64,000 nt of DNA, from contig NZ_RJVR01000258.1 in the NCBI RefSeq assembly GCF_003999195.1, forward strand, positions 1 through 64,000, written 5' to 3'. The notes below the pieces were generated by a model. That model saw only the letters and a list, made by a program, of their open reading frames with translations. It ran no database searches and had not been told where the DNA came from. Both the position numbers and the translations under genes were made by a program. The DNA is from Streptomyces soli. Its GTDB lineage: Bacteria; Actinomycetota; Actinomycetes; Streptomycetales; Streptomycetaceae. Numbering within the stretch: position 1 is the stretch's first letter; every line of letters begins with the position of its first letter. Shown one piece after another: positions 15,971 through 24,443 of this stretch.

Positions 15971-16756
15971 GTGCAGCGAGGCAGTAACCGTCTCAGCGTC
16001 CACAAGGACGAGGAGATGAAGCACGAACTGGAGGGCCTGCTGCGCTCCGGACATCCCACCCGGACCGAGGAGTGGTACGACCCGGAGCCGGCGGCCGACG
16101 ACGACCCGGGGGTGGCGGGCGGCCCGGAAGGGGCCCAGCTGAACATCGAGCTGGCGCGGCACCTGACCCGCAAGACCTTCCCGGCCAAGCGCAACACGCT
16201 GGAGCGGGTGCTGGAGGGCAACCACGCGCCGGATCCGGTGATCGATGCCGTGAGCCGGCTTCCTGACGGCGACCACAAGTACCGGAACGTCCAGGAGATC
16301 GTCACGGCCCTGGAAGCCGTTAGGAGGCGAAAGCCCGTGGCAGAGCTGGTGAAGGACGTCATGACAGCCGGGGTCGCCGCGGTGCGGCCGCAGGCGTCGT
16401 TGGTGGAGGTCGCGACGTTGATGCGTGACCAGGACATCGGCGATGTGCTGGTCGCCGAGGGCGACCGGGTGGTCGGGGTGGTCACCGACCGGGACATCGC
16501 GGTGCGGGCGGTCGCCGACGGGGTCGACCCGCACTCGGTGAGCGCGGCCTCCGTGGCCAGCGGCGATCCGGTGACGGTGACCCCCAGGGACACGGTGGGC
16601 GAAGCCGTCACGCTGATGCGGGAGCACGCGGTGCGCCGCCTGCCCGTCATCGAGGACGGCCGGCCGGTCGGCATCGTCAGCCTCGGCGATCTCGCGGAGG
16701 AGCGGGACCCGAACTCGGCGCTCGCAGACATCAGCCGGGCGCAGCCCGACAGGTGA
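15971..16756 (+). CDS. DUF2795-CBS fusion protein (probably two fused genes)
   Basis: The 261-aa frame starts at GTG 15971 after a GGAGGAG site. Residues 1-120 match the DUF2795 family (RLSVHKDEEMKHELEGLLRSG; ARHLTRKTFPAKRNTLERVL; YRNVQEIVTALE). Residues 123-261 are a tandem CBS-domain pair (VKDVMTAGVAAVRPQASL; VVTDRDIAVRAVADGVDP; MREHAVRRLPVIEDGRPVG), a likely adenine-nucleotide sensor. No stop separates them. However, AGGAGG at 16322-16327 and a GTG at 16337 in the same frame mark what is elsewhere a separate CBS gene. Both a fused and a 139-aa short product may be made. In relatives these are two adjacent proteins. Confidence 0.78.
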   Translation: MQRGSNRLSVHKDEEMKHELEGLLRSGHPTRTEEWYDPEPAADDDPGVAGGPEGAQLNIELARHLTRKTFPAKRNTLERVLEGNHAPDPVIDAVSRLPDGDHKYRNVQEIVTALEAVRRRKPVAELVKDVMTAGVAAVRPQASLVEVATLMRDQDIGDVLVAEGDRVVGVVTDRDIAVRAVADGVDPHSVSAASVASGDPVTVTPRDTVGEAVTLMREHAVRRLPVIEDGRPVGIVSLGDLAEERDPNSALADISRAQPDR

Positions 16757-16790
16757 GCCGAACGTGTGACGTGGGCGGGTGAGACCCGCC

Positions 16791-18329
16791 ATGCGGCCCC
16801 GGTTCCGACACGTGAACGGGCCTCATGCGGGTACCCGCACCCGCATGAGGCAGAAATTCAGTAGCTGGGACCGGACGCTGTTCCATCAGGTCGCCACCCG
16901 GCAGTGGCCGGCCGCCGAGCGGGTGCTGCCGAGGCTGAGCCGCAGGGCCAACCACGGACTGCTGTGGTTCGGCGTCGCGGCCGGCATCGCGGCGGTGGGC
17001 GGCCGGCCGGGGCGGCGGGCGGCTCTGCGCGGGGTGGGGTCGCTGGCGCTGGCGTCGGCCACGGTGAACACCATCGGCAAGGGGGCCGTGCGCCGGTCCC
17101 GGCCGCTGCTGGACGCGGTGCCGGTGATGCGGCAGCTGCGCCACCAGCCGGTCACCACGTCGTTCCCGTCCGGGCACGCGGCGTCGGCGGCCGCCTTTGC
17201 CGTGGGCGTGGCGCTGGAGTCACGGCGGTGGGGGGCGGTGGTGGCGCCGGTGGCCTGGTCGGTGGCTTTTTCGCGGATCTATACGGGCGTCCACTACCCC
17301 AGTGACGTGGTGATCGGCACGGCGATCGGCGCGGGCGCGGCCCTGGCCGTACGCGGTGTCGTGCCGACCCGCCGGGATCTCGCGGTGCCTGCGCGGCCGC
17401 GCGCGGACGCGCCCGCGCTCCCCGAGGGGCGTGGGCTCTTTGTCGTCGTCAACGAGGCGTCCGGGCCGCCGGCACTGCTGGTCACGCCCACCGAACGGCT
17501 CAAGGGCGCCCTGCCGCAGGCACAGGTGACCGAGCGTACGGAGGACGACGACCTGGCCGAGCTGCTGGAGAAGGCGGCTCAACGGGCCGTCGAGCAGGGC
17601 GGGGCACTGGGCATCCACGGCGGTGACGGCAGCATCAACCTCGCGGCGACGATCGCGCTCCGGCACGGCGTACCGCTGGTGGCCTTCCCCGGCGGTACGT
17701 ACAACCACTTCGCCCGGGACCTGGGCATCGAGACCGTGGACGACGCGGCTCGGGCGGTCGAGGAGGGCAGCGCGGCCGCCGTCGACATCGCCCGCTTCAC
17801 CTCGCAGGACTCGGGGAACGCCGAGCCGGTGCCGTTCCTCAACACCTTCAGCATCGGCGCCTACCCAGAGCTGGTGCGCTACCGCGAACGCTGGGCCCGC
17901 CGCACCGGCAGCTGGCCCGCCGGGATCCTGGCGGCCCTGCACGTCCTGCGGACCTCGCAGCCGATCGACGTCGTCATCAACGGGCACCGTCGCCCGGTAT
18001 GGCTGCTCTTCGCCGGGAACTGCGCCTACCGCGGCGTGGGCCTGGCCCCCGTCCGGCGCCAGAACCTCGCGGACGGCCTGCTCGACGTGCGGATCGTGGA
18101 CGGTGGCCCCTTCGCCCGTACGCGGCTGATCGCCGCCGCCATGACCGGCGGCCTGGCGAACTCACCGGTCTACTCGGCCGCTCTGCTGCGGCGGCTTCGG
18201 GTCAGCGGAATGGCCGCGGGCGCGCACCTCGCCTATGACGGCGAGGTGGCGCCCGCACCCACCGAACTGGTCCTCGACAAGGTCAACGAGGCCCTGACCG
18301 TGTACCGACCGGCCACCGACGCGACCTGA
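16791..18329 (+). CDS. PAP2 phosphatase-diacylglycerol kinase bifunctional membrane protein
   Basis: The product is 512 aa. Residues about 25-200 are a PAP2 (type 2 phosphatidic acid phosphatase) domain with all three motifs: KGAVRRSRP, PSGHAAS and SRIYTGVHYPSDV. Residues about 215-510 are a diacylglycerol-kinase-like domain with GIHGGDGSINLA (GGDGS for the commoner GGDGT), FPGGTYNHFARDLGI and FLNTFSIGAYPE. The pairing of lipid phosphatase and kinase suggests phosphatidic acid/diacylglycerol turnover or an unusual polyprenyl-lipid substrate. ATG 16791 follows GGTGAG. Another in-frame ATG (16845) fits the homologous N-terminus better but lies inside a perfect hairpin. Confidence 0.85.
   Translation: MRPRFRHVNGPHAGTRTRMRQKFSSWDRTLFHQVATRQWPAAERVLPRLSRRANHGLLWFGVAAGIAAVGGRPGRRAALRGVGSLALASATVNTIGKGAVRRSRPLLDAVPVMRQLRHQPVTTSFPSGHAASAAAFAVGVALESRRWGAVVAPVAWSVAFSRIYTGVHYPSDVVIGTAIGAGAALAVRGVVPTRRDLAVPARPRADAPALPEGRGLFVVVNEASGPPALLVTPTERLKGALPQAQVTERTEDDDLAELLEKAAQRAVEQGGALGIHGGDGSINLAATIALRHGVPLVAFPGGTYNHFARDLGIETVDDAARAVEEGSAAAVDIARFTSQDSGNAEPVPFLNTFSIGAYPELVRYRERWARRTGSWPAGILAALHVLRTSQPIDVVINGHRRPVWLLFAGNCAYRGVGLAPVRRQNLADGLLDVRIVDGGPFARTRLIAAAMTGGLANSPVYSAALLRRLRVSGMAAGAHLAYDGEVAPAPTELVLDKVNEALTVYRPATDAT
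16821..16850. promoter_or_regulatory. Perfect 12-bp hairpin at the 5' end of the PAP2-DAGK gene
   Basis: CCTCATGCGGGT (16821-16832) and ACCCGCATGAGG (16839-16850) are exact complements around ACCCGC. The right arm contains the candidate start ATG 16845. It could end the upstream CBS transcript, mask the start, or be a protein-binding site. Confidence 0.6.
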
Positions 18330-18343
18330 TCCGACCGGCCGGG

Positions 18344-18754
18344 CTACTGACTGGACAGGCCCGCCAGCGCCCGGACGCCCTCGCCACCGATGGTGAGGGT
18401 GTCCGGCGAGCCGGCGTCGATGGACAGCGTCAGCTCGTCCGAGGGCCAGCTGCTGCTGAGCACCGCGAGCGGCACGATGCGGTAGCTCTGCGTGGTGGGC
18501 AGCGCCTGGGTCAGCCGTACCTCGTCGGTGAAGACCGGGACCAGCTTCGTGCCGTCCTCCTGCTCGTAGACCGGCAGCTGGATGGCCTGCTCCTCCGGGC
18601 CGCCGCCCGAGGCATCGGGCTCGCCCGGCACGGGCAGCAGGACGTCGCTGACGGCGAGCGTGCTCAGCGCCGCGGCGTTGTCACCCCCCACGGCGATCTC
18701 GTGCAGCGCACGCTGCGCGGGCGGCAGGGCGCCATTGGGGTTGCTCTCTGTCAT
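18344..18754 (-). CDS. SseB-family protein
   Basis: The product is 136 aa with an SseB N-terminal-type fold: ALHEIAVGGDNAAALSTLAVSDVLLPVP, then LPVYEQEDGTKLVPVFTDEVRL, a strand pattern typical of the family. The GGGAGGA site places the start at ATG 18754. It is soluble, with no transmembrane segment. SseB-type proteins in actinomycetes have no firm role, although ESX-related functions are suggested for some. The gene is convergent with the PAP2-DAGK gene, 14 bp apart. Confidence 0.78.
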   Translation of the reverse strand: MTESNPNGALPPAQRALHEIAVGGDNAAALSTLAVSDVLLPVPGEPDASGGGPEEQAIQLPVYEQEDGTKLVPVFTDEVRLTQALPTTQSYRIVPLAVLSSSWPSDELTLSIDAGSPDTLTIGGEGVRALAGLSSQ

Positions 18755-19037
18755 GGCCGGTTCCTCCCAGGTGCGTTTTTTACTACTTCGTACGGGGGTT
18801 GAAGGGGCCACTTACCCGAAGATGCGCCAGACATGCGTCCCGAGGAAATGAGGAAATAGGGATCGCGGAGGCCGGGGTGGGCGGAGCGTAGGGAAACCCC
18901 TCGCTTAGCGGCCGCCCCCACGGGTAGGCAGACGCAAGGGTGCCCTCCGCTTAACCTGCCTGACAGGTAAGGTGACCCTCATTTTAGATTCTCTTTGCCA
19001 TGCTTGCCATGCCCAGGTCTCATCGCGGAGGGTTGGT
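18755..19037. promoter_or_regulatory. Divergent regulatory region upstream of sseB-like and fes-like genes
   Basis: These 283 bp contain no gene. They hold the iron-box-like element (18965-18981) and, just before it, an imperfect inverted repeat TTAACCTG-N5-CAGGTAA (18951-18970). The rest shows nothing recognisable. Confidence 0.45.
18965..18981. promoter_or_regulatory. Iron box (IdeR/DmdR1-type operator), putative
   Basis: AGGTAAGGTGACCCTCA matches the actinobacterial iron-box core AGGTAAGGCTACCCTAA at 14 of 17 positions. It lies about 60 bp upstream of the enterochelin-esterase start, where ferrous DmdR1/IdeR would repress transcription when iron is plentiful. Confidence 0.6.
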
Positions 19038-20351
19038 TTGTCGATCATGCTGTCTGCCCCATGGGGCCCGCCGACCGAAGTGCCGGGCCACCCACCCCGC
19101 GCCCCGCGGCCGGCGCCTGTGGAACGCGTACGCAGCCCGAGAATCACCGCGCTCACCGAAGCCCCCGAGAAAGCACCGGACTTCTGGCGCGCGGTCGAGG
19201 CCGAGGGCACGCCGCTCGTCGAGCCCATCGCCGGGGACCCCGGGCATGCCGCCGTCACGTTCCTGTGGCGCGGCGCGGCGGCCACCACGCGCGCGGTGCT
19301 GGCGCTGCCCAACAAGCTTGCCGATCCTGCTGAGTTGACCGGCAACCTCATGTCCCGCGTACCGGGCACGGACGTCTGGCACTGGACCGTCCGCATGCGC
19401 ACCGACTGGCGGGCGACGTACGCGCTATGCGTGGACGACGACCCGGCCGCCGAGGTCCCCCGGGGCCCCGCCTACCTGCGGTGGCTGCACACCCGGCCGC
19501 GCCGCGACCCGCTCAACCGGACGTCCTTCCCCCGCCGTTGGGGCGGCGAGCCGCTGTCGGTCGTTGAACTGCCGGACGCGCCGCGCTCGCCGGCCGCCCA
19601 CTGGGAGAGACGGCCGGGCGGCCGCCGCGGCGAGGTCGCGGTCCACACCATGCGCAGCGCCAACCTGCGCAACTGGCGCCGGGTCTGGACCTACGCGCCC
19701 GCCGGCTACGCGGATCTGGCCGACCTGCCGGTCCTGGTCCTGCTCGACGGTGAGATGTGGGGGCCCGAGCTCGGTATCACGACCCTGCTCGACAACCTGA
19801 TCGCCGACGGAGTGCTTCCGCCGCTGGTCGCCCTCATGCCGGACTCGCTCGACAGCGACACCCGCTGGGACGAACTCACTTGCGACGACTCCTTCGTGGA
19901 CTACCTCACCCGCGAACTCCTCCCCTGGGCCGCCGGCCGCTGGCCCGTCACCGCCGACCCCTCCCGCACCGTCCTGGCCGGCCAGAGCCTCGGCGGCCTG
20001 ATGTCCGCGTACGCGGCCCTGCGCTGCCCCGAGCGCTTCGGCAACGTCCTGGTCCAGTCCGGCTCCTTCTGGTGGCCCACCTGCCCGGCCGACCCGGCCC
20101 GCGGCGAGGAATGGCTGACCAACCGCCTCGAGGCCACCCGGCGGCGGCCCATCCGCTTCCGCCTCACGGCCGGGCTGCAGGAGTGGGTCGTGCTGCCGGC
20201 CAACCGGCGGCTGCGGGACGTGCTGGTGGCCAAGGGGTACGAGGTCGACTACCGCGAGATCAACGGCGGCCACGACTATGTCTGCTGGCGGGAGGAGTTA
20301 GCGAAGGGGCTGGTCGCGATGCTGGGCGGCGTTGTCGTAGGCGGGTGGTAG
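19038..20351 (+). CDS. fes: Enterochelin esterase-like siderophore hydrolase (Fes)
   Basis: The product is about 437 aa. An N-terminal enterochelin-esterase domain (FWRAVEAEGTPLVEP; VTFLWRG; WHWTVRMRTDWRATYAL) is followed by an esterase-D-like alpha/beta-hydrolase. Catalytic features are the nucleophile elbow LAGQSLGGLMSAYA, the acidic region after FRLTAGLQE, and the final NGGHDYVCWREEL histidine. It would release iron by hydrolysing catecholate siderophore trilactones in the cytoplasm. The start is uncertain: TTG 19038 follows GGAGGG by 5 nt, and ATG 19047 is also in frame. An iron-box-like site upstream agrees with iron regulation. No siderophore synthase is nearby, so it may act on foreign siderophores. 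Confidence 0.88.
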   Translation: MSIMLSAPWGPPTEVPGHPPRAPRPAPVERVRSPRITALTEAPEKAPDFWRAVEAEGTPLVEPIAGDPGHAAVTFLWRGAAATTRAVLALPNKLADPAELTGNLMSRVPGTDVWHWTVRMRTDWRATYALCVDDDPAAEVPRGPAYLRWLHTRPRRDPLNRTSFPRRWGGEPLSVVELPDAPRSPAAHWERRPGGRRGEVAVHTMRSANLRNWRRVWTYAPAGYADLADLPVLVLLDGEMWGPELGITTLLDNLIADGVLPPLVALMPDSLDSDTRWDELTCDDSFVDYLTRELLPWAAGRWPVTADPSRTVLAGQSLGGLMSAYAALRCPERFGNVLVQSGSFWWPTCPADPARGEEWLTNRLEATRRRPIRFRLTAGLQEWVVLPANRRLRDVLVAKGYEVDYREINGGHDYVCWREELAKGLVAMLGGVVVGGW

Positions 20352-20361
20352 AAAAAACCGC

Positions 20362-20849
20362 ATGATGCCGACGCCTGAGCCACTGCCCTCCTTTGCTGAC
20401 CTTCTCACCCTGATCGACGACCGCTCCGCCGCCTTCCGCAAGGCCCTCGCCGGCGCGGACCCGGCCGCCAGGGTGCCGAGCTGCCCGGACTGGTCGCTGC
20501 GCGATCTCGTCGTCCACCTCGGCGAGGGGCACCGCTTCTGGGCCACCGTCGTAGCCGCCGGGCCTGCCGACACCCGCCGAGCGCCTGGCGCGATGTGGCA
20601 GCGCGCGCCGCCGCGCCCCTCGCCGAGGTCGAGGTGATCTGCTCGGACCCCGCCGAGCACCGCCGCCGTGCGGCGGCCCGCACCGTGGATATCGCCGGTC
20701 TCCCGCTGCCCGACTGGCAGTCGATCACTACCCGCGCTTACGAGTCGTGGGACCGCGACCGGATCGTCGTCGACACCGCCGGCCGGCGCGTCGAGGAGTG
20801 CCTCGGCGAGCTGCGCCGCGCCCTCGGGCCGCCCGTGGCCGGCTCGTAG
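20362..20849 (+). pseudogene. Chimeric remnant: maleylpyruvate isomerase N-terminus joined to an AAA-type kinase C-terminus
   Basis: Residues 1-70 from ATG 20362 (FADLLTLIDDRSAAFRKAL; VPSCPDWSLRDLVVHLGEGH) are the opening of the mycothiol-dependent maleylpyruvate isomerase/DinB family, which normally exceeds 200 aa. After about 20575 this frame decays. Another frame continues with SAWRDVAARAAAPLAEVEV, SDPAEHRRR and ESWDRDRIVVDTAGRRVEE, ending at 20849, which resembles the C-terminus of a small P-loop kinase (gluconokinase/adenylylsulfate-kinase-like). A deletion probably removed the end of one gene and the start of the next. Adding one C in the run near 20575 would join the frames. Confidence 0.68.
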
Positions 20850-20859
20850 GGCGGCGCTG

Positions 20860-21837
20860 TCAGCCGGTCGCCTCGGAGAGAATCTCCGTGAACCGGCTCA
20901 GGCCGACATTGCCGCCGGAGATGACCACGCCGATGCGGGCGGGGAGCGGGTCGAGGCGGCCGGAGAGGAGGGCGGCGAGGGCGGCGGCACCGCTGGGCTC
21001 GATGACGATCTTGAGCCGTTCAAAGGCGACCGTCATGGCGGCGCGGATGTCGTCGTCGCTGACCAGCACGATCTCGTCCACGAGGCGCTGGTTGACGGAG
21101 AAGGTGAGTTGACCGGGGGTGTCGGCCGCGAGGCCGTCCGCGATCGTTCTCGCGACCGGTACCGAGATCCGCGTATCCGCCGCCAGCGACTGCTTGGTGT
21201 CGTCGGCCTGCTCAGGCTCGACGCCGACGACGCGGATGTCCGGGGCGAGGGCTTTGGCCGCGGTGGAGCAGCCCGCCATCAGGCCGCCGCCGCCGATGGG
21301 AGCGAGGAGCGCGTCGAGCGGACCGGTCTCCTCGAGTAGTTCCAGGGCTACGGTGCCCTGCCCCGCCATCACGTGGGGGTGCTCGTAGGGCGGGATGAGG
21401 ACCAGACCGCGGTCGGCGGCGATCTTGTTGCCGAGCGCGACCCGGTCGCCGTTGTAGCGGTCGTAGGTCAGGATCTCGGCGCCGTAGTCCCGGGTGGCCG
21501 CCAGCTTGCTGGCCGGGGTGTCCTCGGGCATGAGGATCACGGCGGTGGTGCCGGCGATCCGGGCGGCCAGCGCGACTGCCTGTGCGTGGTTGCCCGACGA
21601 GTAGGCCGCGACGCCTCGCCGGAGCTGGTCGGGGCTGAGCCGTGAGACGGCGTTGTAGGCGCCCCGGAACTTGAAGGCGCCGATGCGCTGGAAGTTCTCG
21701 GCCTTGAGGTAGACCTCGGCGCCCACGAGGTTGTTGATCGTGGTGGAGGTCAGGACCGGTGTCCGGTGGGCGACTCCGTGGATCCGCTTCTGCGCCGCCC
21801 GTATGTCGTCGATCGTCAGAATGCCTTCGGAGCCCAA
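20860..21837 (-). CDS. Threonine ammonia-lyase / serine-threonine dehydratase, short catabolic type
   Basis: The product is 325 aa of PLP fold-type II. The Schiff-base lysine lies in GAFKFRGAYNA, the substrate loop in SSGNHAQAVAL, the phosphate-binding loop in GGGGLMAGCS, and the end motif is GVVISGGNVGL. There is no ACT regulatory domain, so it resembles the catabolic TdcB/serine-racemase-like or hydroxyaspartate-lyase branch rather than feedback-inhibited IlvA. The TTG start at 21837 has a GGAGGG site 7 nt upstream; in-frame alternatives further out lack one. It would give 2-oxobutyrate and ammonia from threonine. It is divergent from the acyltransferase gene. Confidence 0.87.
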   Translation of the reverse strand: MGSEGILTIDDIRAAQKRIHGVAHRTPVLTSTTINNLVGAEVYLKAENFQRIGAFKFRGAYNAVSRLSPDQLRRGVAAYSSGNHAQAVALAARIAGTTAVILMPEDTPASKLAATRDYGAEILTYDRYNGDRVALGNKIAADRGLVLIPPYEHPHVMAGQGTVALELLEETGPLDALLAPIGGGGLMAGCSTAAKALAPDIRVVGVEPEQADDTKQSLAADTRISVPVARTIADGLAADTPGQLTFSVNQRLVDEIVLVSDDDIRAAMTVAFERLKIVIEPSGAAALAALLSGRLDPLPARIGVVISGGNVGLSRFTEILSEATG

Positions 21838-21984
21838 TGCTCGTCCCTCCACTACTCGGATCGCCTCATTTCCCCGGTAATCGCCGCGGCGGTGTGACGT
21901 TCCCCACCTACCTGGAATGAAACGTAACGGACTGGCAAGCCTCCCCCTCATGCAACAAATGGAAACCGCACGTCAGGTGGCGTC

Positions 21985-23214
21985 ATGACGACGGCGACCG
22001 GGGTGACCCGGACGCCGCAGGCGCCGTCGAACACGGCCGAGGCCGGACCCGAGGCCGAGGCCGAGTCGTCAATTCCCGCCCCCGGCGCGGCCCCTGCCCG
22101 GGCCCCCGGACGGGGCACCGCTGCGGTGCCCTCGCTGCCGTCCTTGACTGGGTTGCGGTGGATGGCGGCGCTGCTGGTCTTCGGGCTGCATGTGCGTAAC
22201 TTCGGCTACTTCGGTGGCACGGGCGCCCGCATCGCGACCTGGGGATTCGGGGCCGGCGCCACCGGGGTGTCGTTCTTCTTCATCCTGTCCGGCTTTGTCC
22301 TGATGTGGTCCGCCCGGCCGGGCGACCGGGTGCTGGGCTTCTGGCGGCGGCGTGTCGCCCGGATCTACCCGGTCCACCTGGTCACCGCCGCGATCGCGCT
22401 ACTCATGGGATTCACCCTGGCCCACCAGCCGAAGCCCACCCTGCACCAGGGCCTGGCCAACGTGCTGCTGGCTCACTCCTGGTGGCGCCCCTGGTGGCAG
22501 ACGCTCGACCCCGTCAGTTGGTCGCTGGCCTGCGAGGCCTTCTTCTACGCCGTCTTCCCGCTGCTCGCCTTCCTGCTGCGCCGCCTCGGCGCCCGGGGCT
22601 CGGCCGTGCTGGCCGCGGTGTCGGTGGTGGCGGTTCTGGTCCTGGCCTGGGCGGACGCGCACCACCTGATGAGCCAGCCGGTCACTTCCTTCCCTGCGGC
22701 GCGCCTCCCCGAGTTCGTCCTGGGTGCCGCCGTCGCCCGCCTGGTGCTCCTCGACCGTTGGCGTGGGCCCAGCCTGGAGGGCTCGCTCGCCCTGGCGATC
22801 ATCGGCTACTTCCTGGTCCCCCAAGTCACTGCCGGGTACCCGACCAACGCCTGCACCCTCATCGGCTTCACCCTGCTCATCCCGGCGGCGGCCGTCGCCG
22901 ACATCCGCGGGCTGCCCTCACTGTGGCGGCACCGGCGGCTCGTGCGGCTGGGCGAACTCTCCTTCGCCTTTTACATGATCCACCTGCTGGTGCTGCGCGC
23001 CGGGACCAATCTGCTGGGCAGGTCCCCGCACTTCGGCGTCCTGACCGGACTGGCCGCCACCGCCACCGCGTTCGCCGTGGCGCTGGGTCTGGCCTGGGCC
23101 CTGTACGAGGGCGTCGAATCCCCCGGCAGGCGTCTGCTGTTGCGCCGCCGCCGTTCCGCGAAACTTTCGACGCCGGCGGCGCAAGAAGACCCGGCTGCCG
23201 TACGGGTCGGCTAG
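21985..23214 (+). CDS. Acyltransferase-3 family membrane protein
   Basis: The product is 409 aa. After a 45-residue proline/alanine-rich cytoplasmic tail come about ten helices. Family motifs are LTGLRWMAALLVFGLHV, where the catalytic His is present in GLHVRN, GVSFFFILSGFVLMWS, the RR of FWRRRVARIYPVHLV, and SLACEAFFYAVFP. Such proteins O-acylate sugars or lipids at the membrane. It lacks the SGNH domain of the gene at 7018. AGGTGG precedes the ATG. It overlaps the convergent TetR gene by 4 bp. Confidence 0.86.
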   Translation: MTTATGVTRTPQAPSNTAEAGPEAEAESSIPAPGAAPARAPGRGTAAVPSLPSLTGLRWMAALLVFGLHVRNFGYFGGTGARIATWGFGAGATGVSFFFILSGFVLMWSARPGDRVLGFWRRRVARIYPVHLVTAAIALLMGFTLAHQPKPTLHQGLANVLLAHSWWRPWWQTLDPVSWSLACEAFFYAVFPLLAFLLRRLGARGSAVLAAVSVVAVLVLAWADAHHLMSQPVTSFPAARLPEFVLGAAVARLVLLDRWRGPSLEGSLALAIIGYFLVPQVTAGYPTNACTLIGFTLLIPAAAVADIRGLPSLWRHRRLVRLGELSFAFYMIHLLVLRAGTNLLGRSPHFGVLTGLAATATAFAVALGLAWALYEGVESPGRRLLLRRRRSAKLSTPAAQEDPAAVRVG

Positions 23215-23786
23215 GCCCTGTCCGGTGCGGCGAAGCGCAGGCCGTCGATGACCAGATCGAGCAGTCGCGCGGCCCGCGCCTCGCCCTCCTTGCCGGGGCT
23301 GACCCGCCACAGAAAGCCCAGCATCAGCAGCACGTCGTCCGGGTCGACGCACGGCCGGATGCTGCCGTCGTCCTCGCAGGCGCGCAGCAGCGTGGTGACG
23401 GCCCCGACGATCGGCCCGTACGTCTCACCCACCAGGCCGTCGTCGGTGAGGGCGTGCAGTACGTCCGACAGGCCGTGCTTGATCCGCCCGTAGTACGCGA
23501 GCCGGTCGAACCACAGCCGCAGGGCCTCCAGCGGAGGGTGCTCCGCGAGCAGTTCGGGCGCGTATGCCGCGAGCCGCTCCACCTCGTGGCGATAGACCGC
23601 CACGATGAGCGCCTCGCGGGTGGGGAAGTGCCGGTACAGCGTCCCCGGGCCGACGCCGGCCTTCTTGGCGATGGAGTTCAGCGACGCGTCGCCGGCGGCC
23701 GTGAGTGCCTCCCGGGCGACCTCGATGATGCGGGCGCGGTTCTGCCGCGCGTCCGCCCGCACGGGCTCGTGCCGCTGCTCGGCCAT
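23211..23786 (-). CDS. TetR/AcrR family regulator
   Basis: The product is 191 aa. The helix-turn-helix at residues about 30-55 reads SLNSIAKKAGVGPGTLYRHFPTREAL, the classical TetR pattern, followed by a ligand-binding domain with an R-L-W-F-D-R-L helix. No clear palindrome was found upstream, where the 76-bp gap leads into a broken ABC ATPase gene; its former target may be that lost operon or an unlinked gene. Ligand unknown. Confidence 0.87.
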   Translation of the reverse strand: MAEQRHEPVRADARQNRARIIEVAREALTAAGDASLNSIAKKAGVGPGTLYRHFPTREALIVAVYRHEVERLAAYAPELLAEHPPLEALRLWFDRLAYYGRIKHGLSDVLHALTDDGLVGETYGPIVGAVTTLLRACEDDGSIRPCVDPDDVLLMLGFLWRVSPGKEGEARAARLLDLVIDGLRFAAPDRA

Positions 23787-23862
23787 GCCGACTCTCCACC
23801 CTCTCGTCAGGGACCGCTCGCCAACCGGAGACCCCTCCGCTAGTCAAGTAGATCACACCGGC

Positions 23863-24420
23863 TCACCGGGCCTTGGCCGCCCGGATGTGACCGTACGCAT
23901 GGGTGCGCAGCTCGGCGAAGCGCGGCAGGGAGCGGGTGACGATCTGGTCGCGGTCGTCCGGAAGGTCCACGCGGAGGTCCTCCTGTACGACGGTGGGCGC
24001 CGAGGAGAGGACGATGACGCACTGGGCGAGGTACACAGCCTCGTCGATGTCGTGGGTGACCAGGACCGTGGTGATGCCGAGAGCCGCCACCACAGGGCGA
24101 GGAGCAGGTCCTCCAGGTCGGCGCGGGTCTGGGCGTCGACGGCGGCGAACGGTTCGTCCATGAGCAGGACTTGGGGTTCGTACGCGATCGCGCGGGCGAT
24201 GGCGACGCGCTGCTGCATGCCGCCGGAGAGCTGCCAGGGGTGGGCGGAACCGGCGTCGGCGAGGCCGACGGAGGCGAGGGCGGAGCTGACGAGCAGGTCG
24301 CGGCGCGCGGGCGGGACGCGCTTTTCGCAGAAGGGAGTTCGACGTTCTGGCGGACGGTCATCCAGGGGAAGAGGCTGCGGCCGTACTCCTGGCAGACGAC
24401 GGCCATGCCGGGCGGCGGCC
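23863..24420 (-). pseudogene. Nitrate/sulfonate-type ABC transporter ATPase, 5'-truncated and frameshifted twice
   Basis: Three frames succeed one another. The first has [18 protein letters not shown] (Q-loop). The second has [20 protein letters not shown] (signature) and [19 protein letters not shown] (Walker B, D-loop). The third has [21 protein letters not shown] (H-loop) and ends at 23863. Walker A and all sequence before it are missing where the fragment meets the 3' end of the phosphopantetheinyl transferase gene. The pattern is that of SsuB/TauB/NrtD ATPases. It cannot encode a working protein. Confidence 0.82.
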
Positions 24421-24443
24421 ATGGGACCAGCGGCTCGCCGCGA

